Assembly: GCA_017480785.1 (NCBI GenBank)
Contig: JAFURZ010000002.1
Coordinates: 112,738 to 176,737 of the forward strand
Direction of reading: 5' to 3'
DNA length: 64,000 nucleotides
Source: Bacteroidales bacterium
Lineage (GTDB): Bacteria > Bacteroidota > Bacteroidia > Bacteroidales > P3
Part shown: piece after piece, positions 8,560 to 17,449 of the stretch
How the letters are laid out: the number at the start of each line of letters is the position of its first letter
Position numbering within the stretch: the stretch's first letter is position 1
The notes under the pieces: model-generated
What the model saw: only the letters and a program-made list of their open reading frames with translations
Database searches by the model: none
What the model was told of the DNA's origin: nothing
Position numbers and translations under genes: made by a program

Positions 8560-8584
8560 TAGTATGTTAGTATCGCCCCGAGTT

Positions 8585-9889
8585 TCACTTTTTCGGGGCG
8601 CCGCCGCCGAAGTCGTCGTAGGCAATGCTTTCGGGCTGGACGCCGAGGGAGTCGAGCATGGCGACGACGGCACTGCTCATGGGGCCGGGGCCACACATGT
8701 AGTACTCGATGTCCTCGGGGGCGGGGTGGTCCTTGAGGTAGGTCTCGAGCATGACGTTGTGGACGAAACCGGGGGTGTACTTCACGCCGGCGGCATCGGC
8801 AGCGGGGTCGGGACGGTCGAGGGCCAGGTGGAAGTGGAAGTTGGGGTGCGTCTTCTCCAGTTCGAGGAAATCCTGCAGGTAGAAGACCTCGTTGAGGGCG
8901 CGGGCGCCGTAGAAGTAGTGCATCGGACGCTGCGTGCAGTTGAGGGTGCGTGTGAGGTGCATGATCTGTGCGCGGAGGGGTGCCATGCCGGCGCCGCCGC
9001 CGACCCATATCATCTCGTTGCCCTGCGGGTCGTCGGTCCAGGTGCCGTCGGTGGTGCCGCGGACGCTGAACTCGCCGTAGGGGCCGGACATGATGACCTT
9101 GTCGCCAGGCTTCAGCGAGAAGATGTAGCTGGAGGCGATGCCGGGGTTGACGTTCTGGAAGCCGCTGCGGTCGGGCTTGAAGGGCGGCGTGGCGATGCGG
9201 ACGGTGAGCATGAAGACGTCGCCCTCGGCGGGATAGTTGGCCATAGAGTAGGCGCGGACTGTGGGCTCGGGGTTGGTGCAGACGAGGTCGAACATCTTGG
9301 CCTTCTCCCAGGCGGGCAGGTATTCGTCGCCGATGAGGGAGCGGTCGAAGTCGCTATACTTCACCGTGAACTTCGGTATCTTGATCTGGGCATAGCTGCC
9401 GGGCACGAAGTCCATGTGCTCGCCGGCAGGCAGCTGCACCTTGAACTCCTTGATGAAGGTGGCGACGTTCTTGTTGCTCACCACGGTGCACTCGTATTCC
9501 TTGATGCTGAGGATGCTCTCGGGGAGTTTCAACGCAAGGTCTTCCTTGACCTTGACCTGGCAGCCGAGGCGCCAGCCTTCCTGCTGCTGCTTGCGGCTGA
9601 AGAAACCTTTCTCGGTGGGGAGTATCTCGCCGCCACCTTTAACGACGCGGCATTTGCACTGGCCGCAGCTGCCTTTGCCGCCGCAGGCCGAGGGCAGGTG
9701 GATGCCCTGCTCGCCAATGGTGGAGATGAGGGTGCCGCCGGTGGGCACGTTCAGTTCTTTGTCGTCGTTGATGGTGATTTTGACGTTGCCCTGCGGGATG
9801 AGCTTGGCGCGCAGCACGAGGAGCAGCGCCACGAGGAGCAGGATGACGACCAGGATGATGATGATTGCAGATGTTAATGTTGTTGTCAT
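8585..9889 (-). CDS. nqrF: Na+-translocating NADH:quinone reductase subunit F
   Basis: NqrF takes electrons from NADH through FAD and a [2Fe-2S] centre into the sodium-pumping NQR complex. The 434-residue protein has one N-terminal membrane helix (residues 8-28), a plant-type ferredoxin domain with CGGKGSCGQCKC and a later Cys in RLGCQV, an FAD domain with RAYSMANYP, and an NADH domain with WVGGGAGMAPLRAQI and YYMCGPGPM. The conserved C-terminus YDDFGGGAPKK is present. The start overlaps the nqrE stop by 4 bp, so the two are translationally coupled. Length and motifs are normal. Confidence 0.97.
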   Translation of the reverse strand: MTTTLTSAIIIILVVILLLVALLLVLRAKLIPQGNVKITINDDKELNVPTGGTLISTIGEQGIHLPSACGGKGSCGQCKCRVVKGGGEILPTEKGFFSRKQQQEGWRLGCQVKVKEDLALKLPESILSIKEYECTVVSNKNVATFIKEFKVQLPAGEHMDFVPGSYAQIKIPKFTVKYSDFDRSLIGDEYLPAWEKAKMFDLVCTNPEPTVRAYSMANYPAEGDVFMLTVRIATPPFKPDRSGFQNVNPGIASSYIFSLKPGDKVIMSGPYGEFSVRGTTDGTWTDDPQGNEMIWVGGGAGMAPLRAQIMHLTRTLNCTQRPMHYFYGARALNEVFYLQDFLELEKTHPNFHFHLALDRPDPAADAAGVKYTPGFVHNVMLETYLKDHPAPEDIEYYMCGPGPMSSAVVAMLDSLGVQPESIAYDDFGGGAPKK

Positions 9890-10500
9890 AGCTTAAATCC
9901 CATAAAAGACATGAAGGCCATACCCATGAGGCCGGTGATGATGAAGGTGATGCCGACGCCGCGGAGGGCGGGCGGGATGTGGCTGTAGCGCAGTTTCTCG
10001 CGGATGGCGGCGATGGCCACGATGGCCAGGAACCAGCCGATGCCGCTGCCGAGGGCGAAGACCGTTGCCTCGCCGATGTTCTGGTAGCCGCGCTCCTGCA
10101 TGAAGAGCGAGCCCGACATGACGGCGCAGTTCACCGCGATGAGCGGCAGGAAGATGCCCAGCGAGTTGTACAGCGAAGGACTGAACTTCTCCACCACCAT
10201 CTCCACCATCTGCACGATGGCCGCGATGACGGCGATGAACATGATGAGGCTGAGGAAGCTGAGGTCCACGTCGGCTAGCGAGGGCGAGATCCAGGCCATG
10301 GCTCCCGGCGCCAGGAAGTAGCGGTTCAGCAGGAAGTTGATGGGCACGGTGATAAGCAGCACGAAGGTGACCGCTATACCGAGGCCCGCCGAGGTCTTCA
10401 CGGTCTTCGAGACGGCAAGGTAGGAGCACATGCCGAGGAAGAAGGCGAAGATCATGTTGTCGACGAAAATCGACTTGATGAATATGTTTACGTAGTCCAT
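9886..10500 (-). CDS. nqrE: Na+-NQR subunit E
   Basis: An integral-membrane subunit of 204 residues with six predicted helices. It begins MDYVNIFIKSIFVDNMIFAF and contains the cysteine-bearing helices FFLGMCSYLAVSK and LIAVNCAVMSGSLFM. These two cysteines bind an iron centre in the membrane core of NQR. It pairs with NqrD, its pseudo-symmetric homologue. Unusually, nqrE does not follow nqrD: three unrelated genes (fic, a T9SS cargo and an AAA ATPase) lie between them. The leader carries an 8-bp tandem repeat (10512-10543). It overlaps nqrF by 4 bp. Confidence 0.97.
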   Translation of the reverse strand: MDYVNIFIKSIFVDNMIFAFFLGMCSYLAVSKTVKTSAGLGIAVTFVLLITVPINFLLNRYFLAPGAMAWISPSLADVDLSFLSLIMFIAVIAAIVQMVEMVVEKFSPSLYNSLGIFLPLIAVNCAVMSGSLFMQERGYQNIGEATVFALGSGIGWFLAIVAIAAIREKLRYSHIPPALRGVGITFIITGLMGMAFMSFMGFKL

Positions 10501-10511
10501 TTATTGAATTT

Positions 10512-10543
10512 GTTAATTCGTTAATTTGTTAATTCGTTAGTGC
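10512..10543. repeat. 8-bp tandem repeat upstream of nqrE
   Basis: Units GTTAATTC, GTTAATTT, GTTAATTC and GTTAGTGC, four in a row, in the 56-bp gap between the ATPase stop and the nqrE start. It resembles the 7-bp arrays in layout, but the step is 8. Confidence 0.75.
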
Positions 10544-10556
10544 ATTGTTGTTTTAA

Positions 10557-11762
10557 TTAATATAACAGGCCGAACATCCAGAGGGGGATGCGGTTGTGGC
10601 TACCGATTTCGATGCCATCGATAGCCAAATAGCTGTCCGGTTGGTCTTTGATTTGTGCGAAAGTCTTATTGCGGCCACCAACCTCGAATAGATGGCGGTG
10701 GTCTACCATGAAGTCGCCCTGTTTGGGGTAAATTACTTCGTGGTCGGCCTGCAGTTGGTTGAGAAAGAAGGCCTCGCGAAGGGTACCTATGTCGACACGC
10801 GGCGTGAGGGCGTACATCAGGTTGGGGTTGTTGAGATATATCTTGTCGGGTCGCGACATCCGCTTCAGGCTTTTGGCATCGTCGCTAAGCAGGTTTATCA
10901 GGCCGCTGCGCTGAAGGGCATGGAGCATCTTGAGGCCTTGGTTGCGGTCGGTTTCCAATTCGCGGAAGAGACTGCTCATGTTCACCACCTGCGGTACGGA
11001 TTCGGCCAGTATCATCAGCATCTTGCGTATCTTGCGGGTAGTGGTTACCGACACTTCGTCGATGGCAGGATAGTCACTCTCCAGCACTTGGTTCACCACT
11101 TGAGACAGCCGTCCGGCATACCCTTTGCCAGCCTCCTTGTAGTAGGGGTAATATCCCGAAACGCAGTATTTCTCGAACAGCGGCAGGATGCTAACTTGCG
11201 AGGTAATCTCTGACGCAATGTCAATGTGGTGTAGGAGCAGTTCGTCGAGGGACACCGGCTCTATTTTACAAATCCCTTCAAACACCAAGTACTCACGAAA
11301 GGAGAGTCCCTGCATGTTGTAGGGCGCCAATCGGCGTGACAGGTCGGCTTGGGCGTGGTCGATTTGCAGCATGGACGAGCCTGTGAAGGCAATCCTCATG
11401 TCGGGGTATTCGTCATAGAGATTCTTGATTAGTCGTTGCCAAAGGGGGAAATAGTGTACCTCGTCAATGAAGAGATTTCTGACTCCGTGGGTGTAAAGGT
11501 ACTCCACCAAATCTTTCACGTCGTGTGATGCAAACCACAGGTTGTCCAACGAGATATAAAAAGCCGTATTCCTGTCTGGAATCCGCTCCTTGATATATTG
11601 CAGCATCATAGTTGTTTTTCCGCACCCACGGGGACCCATGATGCTGATAAGGCGGTTGTCCCAGTTGATATGGTCGTACATGTAGCGATAAAACAACTTG
11701 GGTGCGCTGTTGATGCGTCTGTCGCTCGTTGTCTGCAACTGTGTATAGTCCTCTTGTGTCAT
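10557..11762 (-). CDS. AAA_14/DUF4143-type ATPase (copy 2) inside the nqr cluster
   Basis: A 401-residue paralogue of the ATPase at 7218-8390. It has Walker A GPRGCGKTTMM near residue 43, Walker B RNLFIDEVHYF near residue 95, AFTGSSMLQIDHAQADLSRR, SFREYLVFEG, the C-terminal strand HLFEVGGRNKTFAQI, and an ending IPLWMFGLLY. The two proteins are clearly related but diverged throughout, so they are old paralogues rather than a recent duplication. This copy lies between the T9SS cargo gene and nqrE on the same strand and probably shares their transcript. Its function is unknown. Confidence 0.88.
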   Translation of the reverse strand: MTQEDYTQLQTTSDRRINSAPKLFYRYMYDHINWDNRLISIMGPRGCGKTTMMLQYIKERIPDRNTAFYISLDNLWFASHDVKDLVEYLYTHGVRNLFIDEVHYFPLWQRLIKNLYDEYPDMRIAFTGSSMLQIDHAQADLSRRLAPYNMQGLSFREYLVFEGICKIEPVSLDELLLHHIDIASEITSQVSILPLFEKYCVSGYYPYYKEAGKGYAGRLSQVVNQVLESDYPAIDEVSVTTTRKIRKMLMILAESVPQVVNMSSLFRELETDRNQGLKMLHALQRSGLINLLSDDAKSLKRMSRPDKIYLNNPNLMYALTPRVDIGTLREAFFLNQLQADHEVIYPKQGDFMVDHRHLFEVGGRNKTFAQIKDQPDSYLAIDGIEIGSHNRIPLWMFGLLY

Positions 11763-11879
11763 AGGTTCTTTCTGATGATAACGGACAATGTTTTAAAATA
11801 TTGTCTCGTTTGTATAAAAGATGTTTTGAAACATTTTCTTTTGTTTGAATTTAGTTTTTTTAGACATTGAATATTGGGT

Positions 11880-13922
11880 TTATCTTCCGAAGATGTCGGA
11901 TTGTTTGAGGAGGCGGAGGGTGTGGGTTTGGCCGGTGGCGGTGGTGAGGGTGAGGAGATAGGTGGATTGGGGGCGGGAGGTGAGGTCCAATGTGTATTGG
12001 CCGGGGGCGGTGGGGGAGAGGCGGACCTCCTCGCGGCGGCCGGAGAGGTCGGTGAGGATGGCGGTCTCCCGCAGGCAGGATGCCTGCGCACCATCCAGAC
12101 GGACGGTGACCCTCTGCCGGAAGGGGTTGGGGTAGGCCACCAGCGCCGCGTCGTCGTCCACCAGCGTGATATGAACCTCGCCAGGGTCTTCTGTATGGAC
12201 GTAGGGTGTCATAAAGGCGGTGTCGGTGTAGTGGGCGATGTATGCGTGGCTGTTGGAGGCGGCGTCCACGTGGATACTGCCGAAGTCGGCATCGGCGGTA
12301 AGGGTGCCGGTAAGCCACAATGAGCTATCCTTTAGGTGAATGTATCCTTGCTCATTATATCTGCCATTTGAGTTATAGTCTATGTAAGCTAATTCCCGAC
12401 CGTCATAGTCCCATATAAAGAGTCCCATGCCATAGGGACTGTTTATATGAGTGTTCTGGAAGAGTATATTGGATTGGAAATTCACTTGGCAGAAAACCCT
12501 GTTGTCTGTTGCCACAAACGAACCGTAGTGTGCCCACCAATAACTGTCGCCCTTGAAATATGTTCTTTCGTAAGTCTGTGTGCCTGCGGAGCGAGTCTTG
12601 CCGTAGGAGATAAGGCTGAGGTCGTCGGCGTTGAGACGCAGCCAGCAGGCGTTGTTCATAAGGTTGAGTGTATCGCCTCTGTAGTTCAATGTGGAGTATT
12701 CAGGTTTTCTCGTTGATGTTCCACGCAGGAAGAGCGAGTGCGATGTTGTATCATAGTAAGTACCAGATATCTCTAATGCCCCGGCATAGTGCCCATTAGG
12801 TTGGTATGAGGCTGTCACCTGGGCAAGTCCTGTCGGCATCAGATTCGAGTCGTAACGAATCATGCACGAGCGCCACTCCATTGCCAGCGAATCGGAGTTT
12901 TTGACAGGTATCCTGTCTAACGGATATTGTGTCCGCTGCAAACTCAAATACATATTGTCGCCCTCGTCGAGATCAATAGCGTCAATGTAGGAGACTGTCA
13001 AATCATTGTAACTGTAGTGCCAAGTAGAGTCGAAGACATAGGTACTGGCAATCACGCTGTCGAGATGGGGAGAGAATTTGATGATTTGATAATTCCAAGG
13101 GCATGAAGGTTCGAGGGGTATCTCCATTTGCTTTGAGGCTCCATCGACAAGGATACGGAGGGCACTGATGTTGCTGTCAGAGGGCGACCAGTAGAAGTAT
13201 CCATCATTACAGGTGTCGCAAAGTTCCATAAAATAGTCGTTTGTTTTGCGGATGAAGATGATGTTGCCCTGGTGGTCGACCGAGAAATAATTGCGCTGAT
13301 GGAAGTTGGCCTGGAGGTTTCCGCGGATTCTCAGCAGGGAGCCGTCGTTTTTGACCATTGCCGGTATCCAGAAATGCTCCTCGATGACATTGCCGCTTTC
13401 GAGTCCCAGGGTAATAAAGGCATTGTAATAGTTGGGGGACTGAAGGCTGTCGGGCGATTGTGGAAACATATCTGGAGTGGTCAGGAGTTTGTCAAAGTAA
13501 TATAACTCATTCCTTTCGCCATAACCGTGGTCGAAAGGGAACTCAAACATGGCATACAGCATCAGTGCGGAATCACCTACCATCTTGATGGTGTAGGCAT
13601 CTATATCATCGAAGCTGGAATAGAGCTCTTTGTGCCACAACAGGTTGCCATTGGGAGAGAATTTTGCTATCAACGCCCCCCGTTTGCGTTGTTCCGAAAA
13701 AGGCATTATTCCCGATTCGTCATCCCATCGGGCTCCACGGAAAAACTGTCCAAGAATATAGATGTTCCCTTCGCTGTCCATAACCGAGCCGTAAATCTCG
13801 TTGGCAACGGCTCCATCCAAGAAGTCCGGTCCATAATAACTTTTCACCCAGTCGAAGTGCTGGGCGTGGGCGGTGATTGCCATCAGCGCGAGAAGCGCAA
13901 AAGTGAGGGTCTTTCTTGCCAT
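11880..13922 (-). CDS. Secreted protein with a T9SS (Por) C-terminal sorting domain
   Basis: A 680-residue protein with a signal peptide (MARKTLTFALLALMAITAHAQ) and a type IX secretion sorting domain at the end: DAALVAYPNPFRQRVTVRLD, then TDLSGRREEVRL and YLLTLTTATGQTHTLRLLK. The central 500 residues look like a beta-propeller or SBBP-type surface protein (for example GNIYILGQFFRGARWDD, GDNMYLSLQRT, YDGRELAYIDYNSNGRYNEQ). It should be exported across the outer membrane and anchored or released. The segment encoding GAQASCLRETAI inside the sorting domain derives from a palindromic DNA word (GGCAGGATGCC) and may be a small repeat insertion. It lies between fic and the ATPase within the nqr cluster. 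Confidence 0.85.
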   Translation of the reverse strand: MARKTLTFALLALMAITAHAQHFDWVKSYYGPDFLDGAVANEIYGSVMDSEGNIYILGQFFRGARWDDESGIMPFSEQRKRGALIAKFSPNGNLLWHKELYSSFDDIDAYTIKMVGDSALMLYAMFEFPFDHGYGERNELYYFDKLLTTPDMFPQSPDSLQSPNYYNAFITLGLESGNVIEEHFWIPAMVKNDGSLLRIRGNLQANFHQRNYFSVDHQGNIIFIRKTNDYFMELCDTCNDGYFYWSPSDSNISALRILVDGASKQMEIPLEPSCPWNYQIIKFSPHLDSVIASTYVFDSTWHYSYNDLTVSYIDAIDLDEGDNMYLSLQRTQYPLDRIPVKNSDSLAMEWRSCMIRYDSNLMPTGLAQVTASYQPNGHYAGALEISGTYYDTTSHSLFLRGTSTRKPEYSTLNYRGDTLNLMNNACWLRLNADDLSLISYGKTRSAGTQTYERTYFKGDSYWWAHYGSFVATDNRVFCQVNFQSNILFQNTHINSPYGMGLFIWDYDGRELAYIDYNSNGRYNEQGYIHLKDSSLWLTGTLTADADFGSIHVDAASNSHAYIAHYTDTAFMTPYVHTEDPGEVHITLVDDDAALVAYPNPFRQRVTVRLDGAQASCLRETAILTDLSGRREEVRLSPTAPGQYTLDLTSRPQSTYLLTLTTATGQTHTLRLLKQSDIFGR

Positions 13923-14002
13923 AGTTGTGTTGTTTTTGTGCGTTTATAAATACGTTTTCTTAAACGAGCCTTTTGGGGGCTTCTATATATAAGACGCGGG
14001 GA

Positions 14003-15046
14003 TCATAGAAGGCACGAAGAAGGATCGAAGAAAGGGGGAGGGGCCTCCAGCTGTTCCCAGTGGCCACCTTTGTCGGGGCCGACACGGCGCAGGAGGCCGT
14101 CGGCTTTGAGACGGTTGAGGTGCTTGGAGACGGCGCTACGGTTGATGCCGAGGGCGGCGGCCATCTGCGTGGTGGTGACGGCAGGGTCGGCAGCTATCAT
14201 TCGTAGCAGGGCTTCGCGGGTTTTCTGTCCACCTTTTCTGTCTACCTCCACGGTTTTCTGTCCACCAGTCTGCCGCTTGTACTCCGCCAATTCGCGGCTT
14301 AGGTTGGCGATATGTTCCTTGAGCATAAAGCGGCGGAAGGGCTCCGGCGACTCGGCTTCGCGCGAAGCGATGAGGGCATTGATGTATTCGGATTTGCTCT
14401 CCTTGTTGACCCGTGTGGGAACAAGACCGTACTCAAATTGCAGGTGGTTCATCAGCAGTCGCGCCATACGCCCATTGCCGTCCACCCACGGATGGATGGT
14501 TACCAGTCGCAGATGGGCGTCGAAGCTAATGATATACTGTTCTATCGGATTGTCGCCCACGGTAGTGCGCCGCTCGTTGAGCCATTGGCAGAACTCAGCG
14601 AGAGCGGCAGGCACCTTATGGAAGTCCATATAGGAACTGCCGCCAAAGCCAGCGCTGACATTCACCAGCCGCAGGTCGCCTTTCGAGGCATCGAAGGAGC
14701 CCAGCACCGTGTTGTAGACAGAGCCGGTGTTTTTCATCACGATGGCGGAGAGTCCGCACAGCATCTCGGTGGAGAAGTCGGTATGGGCTTTTGCCAAGCG
14801 GATGCTTTGCTCGTAGGCGCTCTTGAGATCGAGGTTCATCAGTTGCTCCTGCATTGTGCGGCCTTTGGCGGTGATGCCCTCGTCGAAGAGGAGCTGGTTC
14901 TCTACCTCGGTGACCGTGGAGCCTTCGATGGCGGTGGAATGGGTAATGAGGGAGTAGAGATAGAACTTGTCGTAGTCTATCTGCTCGGCGATTCCCATCC
15001 ATCGGTACTCTTCGAGTACTTTCTGCAACTGTTGAGCCTGTGTCAT
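14003..15046 (-). CDS. Fic-family AMP/NMP transferase with N-terminal inhibitory helix and C-terminal winged helix
   Basis: A 347-residue protein. The Fic active site HPWVDGNGRMARLLMN is intact (His185 to Arg193). A class II-type inhibitory motif STAIEGS (residues 37-43) would place a Glu in the ATP pocket and hold the enzyme inactive. The C-terminus (about 265-340) is a winged helix, VTTTQMAAALGINRSAVSKHLNRL, implying DNA binding and possibly autoregulation. Such enzymes transfer nucleotidyl groups to target-protein hydroxyls; the target is unknown. The ATG at 15046 is preferred to the TTG at 15061. It begins 15 bp after nqrD, so it is almost certainly expressed from the nqr message. Confidence 0.92.
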   Translation of the reverse strand: MTQAQQLQKVLEEYRWMGIAEQIDYDKFYLYSLITHSTAIEGSTVTEVENQLLFDEGITAKGRTMQEQLMNLDLKSAYEQSIRLAKAHTDFSTEMLCGLSAIVMKNTGSVYNTVLGSFDASKGDLRLVNVSAGFGGSSYMDFHKVPAALAEFCQWLNERRTTVGDNPIEQYIISFDAHLRLVTIHPWVDGNGRMARLLMNHLQFEYGLVPTRVNKESKSEYINALIASREAESPEPFRRFMLKEHIANLSRELAEYKRQTGGQKTVEVDRKGGQKTREALLRMIAADPAVTTTQMAAALGINRSAVSKHLNRLKADGLLRRVGPDKGGHWEQLEAPPPFFDPSSCLL

Positions 15047-15061
15047 GGTGGTGTGTGTCAA

Positions 15062-15679
15062 TTATTGTTCGACGAGGTCTTTGTTGCGGGAGCGGTGCCA
15101 CCAGATGATGAGGCCGACGAGGATGAGGGCCATGGGGGGCATGATCATCAGGCCGTTGTTCTCGTAGCCTATATTATACAGGCCGAGCTTCTCCATGACG
15201 GGGTAGCCCCAGAGGGTGCCGCTGCCGAAGAGCTCGCGGACGAAGCCGAGGACGATGAGGATGACGCTGTAGCCGAGGCCGTTGCCCAGGCCGTCGAGCA
15301 ACGAGGGCCACGGTTTCTGCACCATGGCAAAGGCTTCGAGGCGGCCCATGACGATGCAGTTGGTGATGATGAGGCCCACGAAGACGGAGAGCTGTTTGCT
15401 GACGTCGTACATGTAGGCCTTCAGCACCTGGTCGACCAGCACGACGAGGGTGCTGACGACGACGAGCTGCACGATGATGCGGATGCGCGGCGGGATGGTG
15501 CCTCGCATGAGCGAGATGATGAGGTTGGCCAGGGCGACGACGACGGTGACCGAGACGGCCATGACGACGGCGGGCTTGAGCTGCGCCGTCACCGCGAGGC
15601 AGGAACAGACACCCAGCACCTGCACGAGGATGGGGTTGTTCTTGCTGAAGGGGAGTTTTATAAGGTCGGTGTTCTTCAT
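15062..15679 (-). CDS. nqrD: Na+-NQR subunit D
   Basis: A 205-residue membrane subunit beginning MKNTDLIKLPFSKNNPILVQ with six helices. The conserved cysteine motifs QVLGVCSCLAVTAQLKPAVVM and GLIITNCIVMGRLEAF pair with those of NqrE to bind an iron centre. The end of the protein (WWHRSRNKDLVEQ) is normal. It follows nqrC after an 18-bp gap made of heptamer repeat and is followed directly by fic, where nqrE would normally stand. Confidence 0.96.
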   Translation of the reverse strand: MKNTDLIKLPFSKNNPILVQVLGVCSCLAVTAQLKPAVVMAVSVTVVVALANLIISLMRGTIPPRIRIIVQLVVVSTLVVLVDQVLKAYMYDVSKQLSVFVGLIITNCIVMGRLEAFAMVQKPWPSLLDGLGNGLGYSVILIVLGFVRELFGSGTLWGYPVMEKLGLYNIGYENNGLMIMPPMALILVGLIIWWHRSRNKDLVEQ

Positions 15680-15688
15680 TGTTGTAAA

Positions 15689-15773
15689 GTTTAAGGTTTA
15701 AGGTTTAAGGTTTAAAGTGTCAGAGACTTCGGGTTGCGTAGCTTCCTTAAACTTTAAACCGTAACCCTTAAAC
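15689..15773. repeat. Inverted pair of heptamer arrays at the nqrC 3' end
   Basis: Plus-strand units GTTTAAG x3 and GTTTAAA at 15689-15716, then a 29-bp loop, then CTTAAAC, TTTAAAC, CGTAACC and CTTAAAC at 15746-15773. The two arrays are mutually inverted. Together they encode the last residues of NqrC (…[11 protein letters not shown]… and …SDTLNLKP), so the NqrC C-terminus is repeat-derived. Confidence 0.8.
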
Positions 15774-16315
15774 TGTTCGTAGGCTTGCTGCAGCATGGCG
15801 GTAACGCCGTTGCTGGTCATGGTGCCGCCGCTGATGGCGTCGACTTCGTAGGGGTTGGCGGGGTCGGCGTTCTTCTTCAGGTGGATGGGCTCGGCGTCCA
15901 TGCGCTTGCCGATGAAGCGGGCGGCGAACTTGTCGGAGGCTATCTCGCCGCCGAGGCCTGGGGTCTCGCCCTTATGGTCGAAGACGGCGCCGACGACGGT
16001 GCTCTCGGCGTCAAGCGCCAGGTAGCCCCAGATGGGTCCCCAGAGGCCGGTGCCGTGGAGGGGGATGATGATGCCGCCAGAGAAGGTGTAGTAGCCGTCG
16101 GCCTCGGTGATGTGCTTGGCGTAGAGCTCTGCGGCGTTGTCGCGGGTGGATTCGATGCCGATGGTCTTGAGGATCATCTGCTTGGTCTCGGCCTGCTGGT
16201 TCTTCTCCTGGGCGGGCTTGAGGCTGACGGCGACAACCGTCAGTATCAGCGCCGCCACCACGACGAGCACACCGGAGTAGATGAAGATGTAGCGGTTGCT
16301 GAAGGTTTTTTTCAT
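15698..16315 (-). CDS. nqrC: Na+-NQR subunit C (covalent FMN)
   Basis: A 205-residue protein with one N-terminal membrane helix ([21 protein letters not shown]) and a periplasmic domain. The flavinylation site is intact: [18 protein letters not shown], matching the ApbE-type consensus D-A-I-S-G-x-T, so FMN should be attached to the Thr of GGT. Also conserved is [17 protein letters not shown] and [12 protein letters not shown]. The final ~20 residues are encoded by an inverted pair of heptamer arrays and are not conserved sequence. The start overlaps the nqrB end by 4 bp. Confidence 0.95.
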   Translation of the reverse strand: MKKTFSNRYIFIYSGVLVVVAALILTVVAVSLKPAQEKNQQAETKQMILKTIGIESTRDNAAELYAKHITEADGYYTFSGGIIIPLHGTGLWGPIWGYLALDAESTVVGAVFDHKGETPGLGGEIASDKFAARFIGKRMDAEPIHLKKNADPANPYEVDAISGGTMTSNGVTAMLQQAYEQFKGYGLKFKEATQPEVSDTLNLKP

Positions 16316-17449
16316 TTTCCTATCCTCCTTTCTCTCATCTTAATGTTTCTGGCCACGACGCAGTGGTCGATCAGCGGGGCCATGCAGTTCATGAAGAGGA
16401 TGCTGAGCATCATGCCCTCGGGATAGGCGGGGTTGCAGACGCGCAGCAGGACGGCGAAGGCGCCGATGAGCAGTCCGTAGATCCACTTGCCGGTGTTGGT
16501 CTGCGCGGCGGTGACGGGGTCGGTGGCCATGAAGACGGCACCGAAGGCGAAGCCGCCCATCAGGAAGTGGTAGTAGAACGGCAACTGGAAGTAATTTGAA
16601 AATTGAAATTAGGTTGAACAATAAGCCCATCAGGCCGCCGCCGAGGAAGACGCTGAACATGATGCGCCACGAGGCGATGCCGGTGAAGAGGAGGAGCATC
16701 GCACCGAGTGCGATGGCAATAAACGAAGTCTCGCAGGTGGAGCCAGGGATGGTTCCAATCAGCATGTCGAGGGCCGAGGCACTCGGATGGGCACCGGTGG
16801 CCAGCTCGCCCATGGGGGTGGCGCCGGCAATGGCGTCGTTGCCCCAGAGGCCGGCGGCAATCCACACCTTGTCGCCACTCATGTGGGTGGGGTAGGCGAA
16901 GAAGAGGAAGGCGCGCGCCACCAGGGCGGGGTTGAGGAAGTTCATGCCGCTGCCGCCGAAGACCTCCTTGCCGATGATGACGGCAAAGGCAACGGCTAAC
17001 GCCAGTTGCCACAAGGGCGTGGTGACGGGGACAATCATCGGTATCAGCAGGCCTGTGGCGAGGAAGCCCTCGTTGACCTCGTGGTGACGGTATTGCGCGA
17101 AGGCAAACTCGATAAACAGGCCCACCACATAACTCACCACAATCATGGGCAGCATTCTTAAGAATCCGAACCACCACATGTAGAGCCAGTGCCAGTCGGC
17201 GCCGGTGTTCATGGCGGTCTGGTAGCCGATGTTCCACATGCCGAAAAGCAGAGCGGGAATGAGGGCGATGACCACGACGATGATGCTGCGCTTCATGTCG
17301 ACGGCGTCGCGGATGTGGCTGCCCGTGCGGGTCACCGTCTTGGGCGTGAAGGCGAAGGTGTGGAACGCCTCGTAGGTGCTCCCCAGCCAGGCCCACTTGC
17401 CCTTGGGTTCAATCTTGTCGAACCAATCTTCTAACCATTTCATATTCAT
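16312..17449 (-). pseudogene. nqrB: Na+-NQR subunit B, reading frame interrupted at a heptamer repeat
   Basis: NqrB is the large membrane subunit carrying covalent FMN. Residues 1-281 read normally from MNMKWLEDWFDKIEPKGKWA through the flavinylation motif NDAIAGATPMGE and GLLFNLIS. The frame then shifts: the conserved end [20 protein letters not shown] through [16 protein letters not shown] is in another frame (16312-16584). The break falls in a 7-bp repeat (16592-16619). Deleting one heptamer gives a continuous reading [19 protein letters not shown], which fits the family. It is therefore phase-variable, a recent mutation or a sequence error. As written, the first frame runs on to 16340 with a non-native tail. 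It overlaps nqrA and nqrC by 4 bp each. Confidence 0.9.
16592..16619. repeat. Heptamer array at the nqrB frame break
   Basis: Four 7-bp steps on the plus strand: TAATTTG, AAAATTG, AAATTAG, GTTGAAC. The copy number sets the nqrB frame: the present number is one unit (or any 3n+1) out of phase. Confidence 0.75.
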
